Below are positions 59,086 to 64,000 of a DNA stretch of 64,000 nt, one piece after another. The notes below the pieces were generated by a model. It saw only the letters and a program-made list of their open reading frames with translations, did not search any database and had not been told where the DNA came from. Both the position numbers and the translations under genes were made by a program. This DNA comes from Cellulomonas taurus. GTDB lineage: Bacteria; Actinomycetota; Actinomycetes; Actinomycetales; Cellulomonadaceae. The number at the start of each line of letters is the position of its first letter. Position 1 is the first letter of the stretch. Location: contig NZ_CP051884.1 of NCBI RefSeq assembly GCF_012931845.1, positions 248,001 through 312,000 of the forward strand, in the 5' to 3' direction.

Positions 59086-61785
59086 TCAGGTGTGGGAGAG
59101 CACCGCGTCCAGGAGTCGGACGGCGGCGGCCTTCTCGAGCGGATTGTTGCCGTTCCCGCACTTCGGCGACTGTACGCAGGCCGGGCATCCGGTCCGGCAC
59201 GGGCAGGTGGCCACGGCGTCCCTGGTGGCCCGCAGCCAGGTCGCGCCGAGGTCGAAGCCCCGCTCGGCGAATCCGGCACCACCCGGGTAGGCATCGTGCA
59301 CGAAGACCGTCGCCATCTCGGTGTCGGCATGCATCGCGGTGGACACCCCGCCCAGGTCCCACCGGTCACAGGTGGCGAGCAGCGGGAGGAGGCCGATCGA
59401 CGCGTGTTCCGCCGCGTGGAGCGCCCCCGGGGCGAGCTCCTGGGTGACCCCTGCCTGCTCCAACACCGAGGCCGGGGCCGTCCACCAGACCGCGGTGGTC
59501 CGCAGGGTGCGGGCTGGCAGGTCGAGGGTCTGCGAACCGAGGATCTGCAGGTCCGGGATCCGCTTGCGCTGGTAGCTCATCACCTGACTGGTCACGTCGA
59601 CCACGCCGAAGCCCCAGGTGATCGGCCCCCATCGCTGTTCCTGCAGGGTCTCCTGGATCTCCACCGTGGTCAGCCAACGGGACCAGGTGCCGTAGTCGAC
59701 GTCGCGGCGTTCGGCGAGGGCGACGCCGTCGGCCAGGTTCAGCTCGGACACCACGTAACTGGCGCCCTGGTGCACGTACACCGCGCCCTCGTGCACGGTG
59801 GAGTCGGCGGAGGCGGCGTCGACGGTGCCCAGCAGCCGCCCGGTCGCCGACTCCACCACCCGCACCGGATCGCCGCCGGTGCCGCGCAGATCGGTGAGTC
59901 GGGTCGCCGGTTCGGGATGGGTCCAGTACCAGCCGGAGGGCCGTCGACGCAGCGCACCCTGGGCGACCAAGACGTCCAGCAGATCCCGGGTGTGCGGCCC
60001 GAACAGGTCCAGTTCCTCGGCGCGCAGCGGGGTCTCGGCGGCGGCGGCGCACAGGTGCGGGGCAAGGACGTACGGATTGCCCGGGTCGAAGACGGTCGCC
60101 TCGACCGGGGCGTCCAGCACCGCCTCCGGGTGATGCACCACGTAGGTGTCCAGCGGGTCCTCGCGGGCCACCAGGATCACCAGCCCGTCGGCCCCCGCGC
60201 GTCCGGCCCGGCCCGCCTGCTGCCACAGCGACACCCGCGTGCCGGGCCACCCGGCGATCACCACCGCGTCCAGCCCGGAGATGTCCACCCCCAGTTCGAG
60301 GGCGTTGGTCGTGGCCAGCGCCCGCAGCCTCCCGGTGCGGATCGCCTCCTCCAGCTCGCGGCGCTCCTCCGGCAGGTATCCGCCCCGGTAGGCGGCCACC
60401 GCTGCGGCGAGGTCGGGATGGGCCGGGTGCAGGCGCTCGCGGGTGACGGTGGCGACGGACTCGGCGGCCCGACGCGACCGGGTGAAGGCCAGCGACCGGG
60501 CACCCGCGGCGGTCAGGTCGGCGAGCAGCTCTGCGGTCTCGGCGGTGGCGGAGCGGCGCGGGCGTTCGGTGTCCTCGGCGACCAGGTCCTCCCCGGTGCC
60601 GACCGGTCCGTGTCCCTCCCCGGCGACCGGGTCGGGCGAGCCGGTGGCGGCACCGACCCGACCGTGCACGTCGCCGTGCTCCTCGGACTCCCTGTGCTCC
60701 TCGGATTCGTCGCGCTCGCCGGGGTGCGCGGGGCCCGAGCCAGGGCGTCCACCCGTCGCTGGACCCGCCACGGCATCATCGGTCCCGGTCCCGGTGCCGC
60801 CCGGTCCCCGGGCATCGGTCACCGAGGCCGCTGCGAGGTCGGTGCCCTCCTGCACCCCCGCGTCCACCGGCACCGCGCCCAACGGCAACGCCCACGGGTC
60901 CTCCTCCGGGAGCAGATCCGACCACGGCCCGGTGGCGCCCGGCAGCTCGGGTGGCTGCCACAGCGCGATGGTCTTGCGACCGGCCGGGGAGGCGTCCTCG
61001 TGCACCGAGTGGATCTGCTCCGGATCGGCGCCGATCAACCGTCCGGCGCTCGCGGCCGGATCGGCGGTGGTGGCGGAGGCGAGCAGGAAGGTCGGCTCGG
61101 CGCCGTACAACGCGGCGAGCCGGCGCAACCGGCGCAACACCGCCGCGACATGCGCGCCGAACACGCCCCGGAAGGCGTGGCACTCGTCCAGCACCACGTA
61201 CCGCAGCGACCCGAGCAGCCGGGACCAGCGCCGGTGCTGGGGCAGCAGCGCGAAGTGCAGGAAGTCGGGGTTGGTCAGCACCACGTCCCCGTGGTCGGCG
61301 ATCCAGCGACGTTCCTCGCGCGCGGTGTCGCCGTCACAGGTGGCGACCCGGACGTCGCGGATGCCCCCGGCGGTCAGCACCCGGTCGACGGCGCTGAGCT
61401 GGTCGGCGGCCAGGGCCTTGGTCGGGCACAGGTAGAGGACGGACCCGCGGCGGCTGACCGTCTCGATCCGTCCCCGGTCGGCGGCGGACACCTGGCGACC
61501 TGCCCGCACCGAGGTCAGCGCGGGCAGCCAGAACGCCAACGACTTCCCGGAGCCGGTCGAGGTGGACAGCACGGTGTGCCGTCCCGACCAGGCCGAGTCG
61601 GCGGCATCGGCCTGGTGCTGCCACGGCTCCCGGACGCCGAGCTGCTGATAGCCCGCGATCAGCGCCGGGTCGGCCCACTGCGGCCACGGTGCCGTGCGGC
61701 CCTCGCGCTGCGGCAGCTCGCGCAGGTGGGTGAGCCGACCGTCACGGCTGCCATCGGCCAGCAGTCGGTCCAGAAGCGAGTCCAC
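59086..61785 (-). CDS. DECH-box helicase with DUF1998-type C-terminus (MrfA-like)
   Basis: An 899-aa superfamily 2 helicase of the helicase/secretion-neighbourhood type, related to MrfA/Hrq1 repair helicases. Walker A STSTGSGKSL (about 75), motif II VVLDECHAF (about 195), the C-terminal helicase lobe with QQAGRAGRAG, and a four-Cys module CPCRTGCPACVQSPKCG (about 865-880), as in DUF1998 proteins. A low-complexity, acidic insert of about 110 residues (320-430) separates the two lobes. It probably unwinds DNA in repair. Confidence 0.9.
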   Translation of the reverse strand: MDSLLDRLLADGSRDGRLTHLRELPQREGRTAPWPQWADPALIAGYQQLGVREPWQHQADAADSAWSGRHTVLSTSTGSGKSLAFWLPALTSVRAGRQVSAADRGRIETVSRRGSVLYLCPTKALAADQLSAVDRVLTAGGIRDVRVATCDGDTAREERRWIADHGDVVLTNPDFLHFALLPQHRRWSRLLGSLRYVVLDECHAFRGVFGAHVAAVLRRLRRLAALYGAEPTFLLASATTADPAASAGRLIGADPEQIHSVHEDASPAGRKTIALWQPPELPGATGPWSDLLPEEDPWALPLGAVPVDAGVQEGTDLAAASVTDARGPGGTGTGTDDAVAGPATGGRPGSGPAHPGERDESEEHRESEEHGDVHGRVGAATGSPDPVAGEGHGPVGTGEDLVAEDTERPRRSATAETAELLADLTAAGARSLAFTRSRRAAESVATVTRERLHPAHPDLAAAVAAYRGGYLPEERRELEEAIRTGRLRALATTNALELGVDISGLDAVVIAGWPGTRVSLWQQAGRAGRAGADGLVILVAREDPLDTYVVHHPEAVLDAPVEATVFDPGNPYVLAPHLCAAAAETPLRAEELDLFGPHTRDLLDVLVAQGALRRRPSGWYWTHPEPATRLTDLRGTGGDPVRVVESATGRLLGTVDAASADSTVHEGAVYVHQGASYVVSELNLADGVALAERRDVDYGTWSRWLTTVEIQETLQEQRWGPITWGFGVVDVTSQVMSYQRKRIPDLQILGSQTLDLPARTLRTTAVWWTAPASVLEQAGVTQELAPGALHAAEHASIGLLPLLATCDRWDLGGVSTAMHADTEMATVFVHDAYPGGAGFAERGFDLGATWLRATRDAVATCPCRTGCPACVQSPKCGNGNNPLEKAAAVRLLDAVLSHT

Positions 61786-61933
61786 GGCACCATCCTCTCC
61801 CCGCCGACGGACACCGCGGTCCCGCGCAGCTCACGCCGATCCGAACCCGCCGCCGCGGACCCGCACGCCGACAGCGCAGACCGCGACCCCGTCCGTCTGT
61901 TTGAATGCTCCCAGCAGGGGAGGGAGTGCAGCC

Positions 61934-62287
61934 GTGGACGTCACCGTGTCGAACACCAGCGAGAACGGCCGGACGGTCGTCGACGTCACCGGGGAGGTGG
62001 ACGTCTACACCGCCCCGGCCCTGCGCGAGCGCCTCATCGCACTGGTCGAGTCCGGCCGCACCGACCTGGTCGTCGACCTCACCCAGGTGCGGTTCATGGA
62101 CTCCACCGGGCTCGGACTCCTGGTCGGGGTGCTGAAGCGGATCCGAGGCCTGGGTGGTCAGCTGCAGCTGGTCATCGACGCCGAGCGGTTGCTCAAGGTC
62201 TTCCGGATCACCTCGCTGGACCAGGTGTTCACGATCCGCGCGAGCCGGGACGAGGCGATGGCCGCCCGGGGGAACGCGGCTGACTGA
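61934..62287 (+). CDS. bldG: Anti-sigma factor antagonist BldG (STAS domain)
   Basis: A 117-aa STAS protein, close to Streptomyces BldG in length and motifs: GEVDVYTAPALRERL, FMDSTGLGLLVGVLKR and LLKVFRITSLDQVF. Ser57 in MDSTG is the expected phosphorylation site. BldG-type proteins sequester anti-sigma factors in stress response and development. The neighbouring helicase is also its neighbour in Streptomyces, which supports orthology. GTG 61934 with GGGAG upstream. Confidence 0.92.
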   Translation: MDVTVSNTSENGRTVVDVTGEVDVYTAPALRERLIALVESGRTDLVVDLTQVRFMDSTGLGLLVGVLKRIRGLGGQLQLVIDAERLLKVFRITSLDQVFTIRASRDEAMAARGNAAD

Positions 62288-62297
62288 GCCGAGGTTC

Positions 62298-63455
62298 CTA
62301 CGAGGCGAAGATGCTCACCATCTGGCGAATCTCGCCGCCCCGAACGTCCAACCAGTATCCGCCGTCAAAATCCTCACCGCTCCCGGTCGAATAGTCGCAG
62401 CCCGGAGTAGGGCTGACCAGGTACTCGATAGGCGATTCCCTCATGTATCCCTCGGGTGATGCCTGGCACCAGCTGTAGATGCGCGCGTCGACCGGGACGG
62501 TCATCCGCTGGGTGCCGAATGCCGTCGGGGAGTAATTGACAGCCGGGGTCATGTCGCCGTCCTCGTCCACGGAATAGGGCTCGTTGACCTTCGCCCACTC
62601 GATGGCATCGTCACCGAGGCGCATGATCTCGATCGTGGCATCGAAACTCCTGGTCGTGGGATCGATGTTCTCGACCGCAGCCCAGTAGCGGCCGTCCGGG
62701 AGCGGCTGTGTCGCACCAGGGTCGTCGCTGGTGAAGGGCTCCTCGCCGAGATTGAAACCGTTCGCCTCCGGCAACGGCTCCCACCCCGCCGACGGGTCCA
62801 CCACCACCTCCTGCTCCACCTCCCGCAACGTCACGTCCATCGGCGCCGACACCACGGCCCCCGCCGCCCCGTCCGCCACCGCGACCAACTGGTACTCCCC
62901 GGCAGCCAGCGCCCCGCCGCACGCCTCCAACACCCCGCTGATCGCTGCCGGATCAGCACCGGCCGCGCCTTCGACGGTTGATGCCGGGTCCGCCGCCTCC
63001 GAGCCCTCGGTCTGCGCGATCACCACGCCGTCGGCCAGCAGCGCCAGGGACACCGACCGTCCGGTCAACACGCCTGCCGCCGCCTCGACGGTTCCGGTCG
63101 TGGCAGCACCGAGGGTCTGCTCCGGCTCCGCGGTGAGGGTCAGTTCGACCGGGATCCCCTCGGTGCCACCGCCACACACCGGCGGCGCCACGGGCGGGAT
63201 GGTCGGCGCGGGGCTGGGGCTGACGCTCGGGGTCGGGACGGCCGGTGGCACCGGGGTGTCGTCCGGGCCGTTCAGCACCCCGGCGACCACGGCGACGGCG
63301 GTGAGTCCGGCCGCGATGCCCCCGGCGCCGACGGTGCGGGTGACGGCGCGGCGGCGTCGGCGCTGGAAGATGATCGCCTCGACCGGGAGCGCGGGGCTGG
63401 CGGCGGCTGCCTGGTCGGCGACGTCGGACAGGATGCGGTGCAGGTCGTTGCTCAT
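62298..63455 (-). CDS. Membrane protein, putative anti-sigma partner of the ECF factor
   Basis: A 385-aa single-pass protein. An N-terminal cytoplasmic segment (1-37, MSNDLHRILSDVADQAAAAS) is followed by a basic RRRRRAV, a membrane helix (about 40-61) and an extracellular part. That part has a Pro-rich stalk, a beta domain with paired Cys, and a second domain (from about 235) whose DNA is clearly less GC-rich (about 60 %). The gene overlaps the sigma factor by four bases, so an anti-sigma role is likely, but no canonical anti-sigma motif is visible. ATG 63455 with GAGGAG. Confidence 0.7.
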   Translation of the reverse strand: MSNDLHRILSDVADQAAAASPALPVEAIIFQRRRRRAVTRTVGAGGIAAGLTAVAVVAGVLNGPDDTPVPPAVPTPSVSPSPAPTIPPVAPPVCGGGTEGIPVELTLTAEPEQTLGAATTGTVEAAAGVLTGRSVSLALLADGVVIAQTEGSEAADPASTVEGAAGADPAAISGVLEACGGALAAGEYQLVAVADGAAGAVVSAPMDVTLREVEQEVVVDPSAGWEPLPEANGFNLGEEPFTSDDPGATQPLPDGRYWAAVENIDPTTRSFDATIEIMRLGDDAIEWAKVNEPYSVDEDGDMTPAVNYSPTAFGTQRMTVPVDARIYSWCQASPEGYMRESPIEYLVSPTPGCDYSTGSGEDFDGGYWLDVRGGEIRQMVSIFAS

Positions 63456-63991
63456 CGTGCGCTCCTCTCGACGATCACCGTGGTGACCGGGGAGTCGATC
63501 GGGCCGATGACGGCCTCGAGGCGATGGATGGCGTCGGACAGGTAGCGCTTGACGGTGCCGGTGGACAGGTTGAGGGTGTCGGCGATCTGTGCCACCGACA
63601 GGTCCTCGAAGTAGCGCAGGACGACGCAGGAGCGTTCTCGGGGCGGCAGGGTGCCGAGCGCCTCGCGGACCGCGACCTGCGCGGTGATCCGGTCGGCGGT
63701 GTCCGGCACCGACTCGTCGGCGTCCCGACGGAACTTGGGCAGTGCGTCGGTCCATCGCCGCCACCGCCGCCGACCGTCGACGAAGGTGCTGGCCATCACC
63801 CGGCGCACGTAGGCCTCGGCGGTGTCCAGGTCCAGCCCGGAGCGGGTGCGCACCACGGTCTTCACCAGCGCGTCCTGGGTGAGGTCCTCCGCGTCGCGCA
63901 TGTCGCCGGTCAGCAGATAGGCGTAGGCCACCAGCGCTCGACCACGTTCGCGGGCCAGCGCCGCGATCACGTCGTCCCCTCGGTTCACCAC
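63452..63991 (-). CDS. SigE-family ECF RNA polymerase sigma factor
   Basis: A 179-aa ECF sigma factor of the SigE (Streptomyces-type) family. Region 2: LVAYAYLLTGDMRDAEDLTQDALVKT (shown in part, about 20-45), and region 4 ERSCVVLRYFEDLSVAQIAD with TGTVKRYLSDAI (about 118-155). GTG 63991 (or 63988) is close to the window edge, with AAGGATG upstream, so the gene appears complete. Coupled to the putative anti-sigma gene. Confidence 0.92.
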   Translation of the reverse strand: MVNRGDDVIAALARERGRALVAYAYLLTGDMRDAEDLTQDALVKTVVRTRSGLDLDTAEAYVRRVMASTFVDGRRRWRRWTDALPKFRRDADESVPDTADRITAQVAVREALGTLPPRERSCVVLRYFEDLSVAQIADTLNLSTGTVKRYLSDAIHRLEAVIGPIDSPVTTVIVERSAR

Positions 63992-64000
63992 ACCATCCTT

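Overview
This window comes from a very GC-rich (about 72-75 %) actinobacterial chromosome. The best guess is the order Micrococcales, near Cellulomonadaceae or Promicromonosporaceae. Supporting signs are a Cvn conservon, a bacterial proteasome activator, LAxTG surface proteins, a BldG-type antagonist beside a DECH-box helicase and a Tad pilus locus, and many leaderless GTG/ATG starts behind a TANNNT box. I see no insertion sequence, integrase, prophage or CRISPR array. Genus is an inference from gene content only.

Layout. 1-2769: end of an alpha-glucoside-type sugar ABC operon (binding protein, two permeases), closed by an extraordinary C-tract/G-tract palindrome. 3036-5501: DMT exporter, then Bpa and a quinone oxidoreductase on the minus strand. 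5646-11394: complete four-gene conservon (sensor kinase with a huge disordered tail, Roadblock, DUF742, Ras-like GTPase), then an orphan PIN protein. 11902-15440: an NAD/ADP-ribose locus in which a diverged NAD-kinase-like gene and an SPFH/band-7 gene face an NrtR-type Nudix regulator across a set of palindromic operators, followed by tRNA-Ser(UGA) and a macro-domain hydrolase. 15557-20451: LuxR-type two-component pair, then a SipW-type alternate-signal export cluster (two substrates, one broken gene, and a signal peptidase fused to a substrate-like domain). 20503-24537: large LuxR ATPase regulator and an aminotransferase.

24661-28296: MMPL exporter, YciI-like protein and TetR. 28370-34771: SHOCT membrane protein, DksA-type zinc finger, AfsR-like regulator, DrrAB-type exporter. 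34935-41162: two LAxTG-anchored Ig-like surface proteins, small enzymes (VOC, hotdog thioesterase, HAD phosphatase) and a Met-rich lipoprotein. 41217-45123: small hypothetical protein, Sir2, small secreted protein, HTH-less LysR effector domain, and a TcyP-like (cystine) symporter preceded by a 23-codon leader peptide with a near-terminal Cys codon. 45192-52058: acetyl-CoA synthetase, membrane protein, FNT channel, RNA m5U methyltransferase and malic enzyme, with a degenerate Fic protein divergent from the last. 53329-62287: HAD-IB phosphatase, Tad pilus operon, DECH helicase and bldG, an order resembling that around Streptomyces bldG and mycobacterial Rv3649-Rv3667. 62298-63991: SigE-family ECF sigma factor and a putative membrane anti-sigma partner.

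The most interesting regions are the SPFH/NAD-kinase/NrtR locus with its operators, the SipW fusion cluster, the cysteine-type leader peptide in front of the cystine-like symporter, and a duplicated CTGTCCACAG/GTCCCCAG element in the Tad operon. Gene ends are reliable. Starts were chosen from Shine-Dalgarno spacing, stop/start overlap or a leaderless -10 box.
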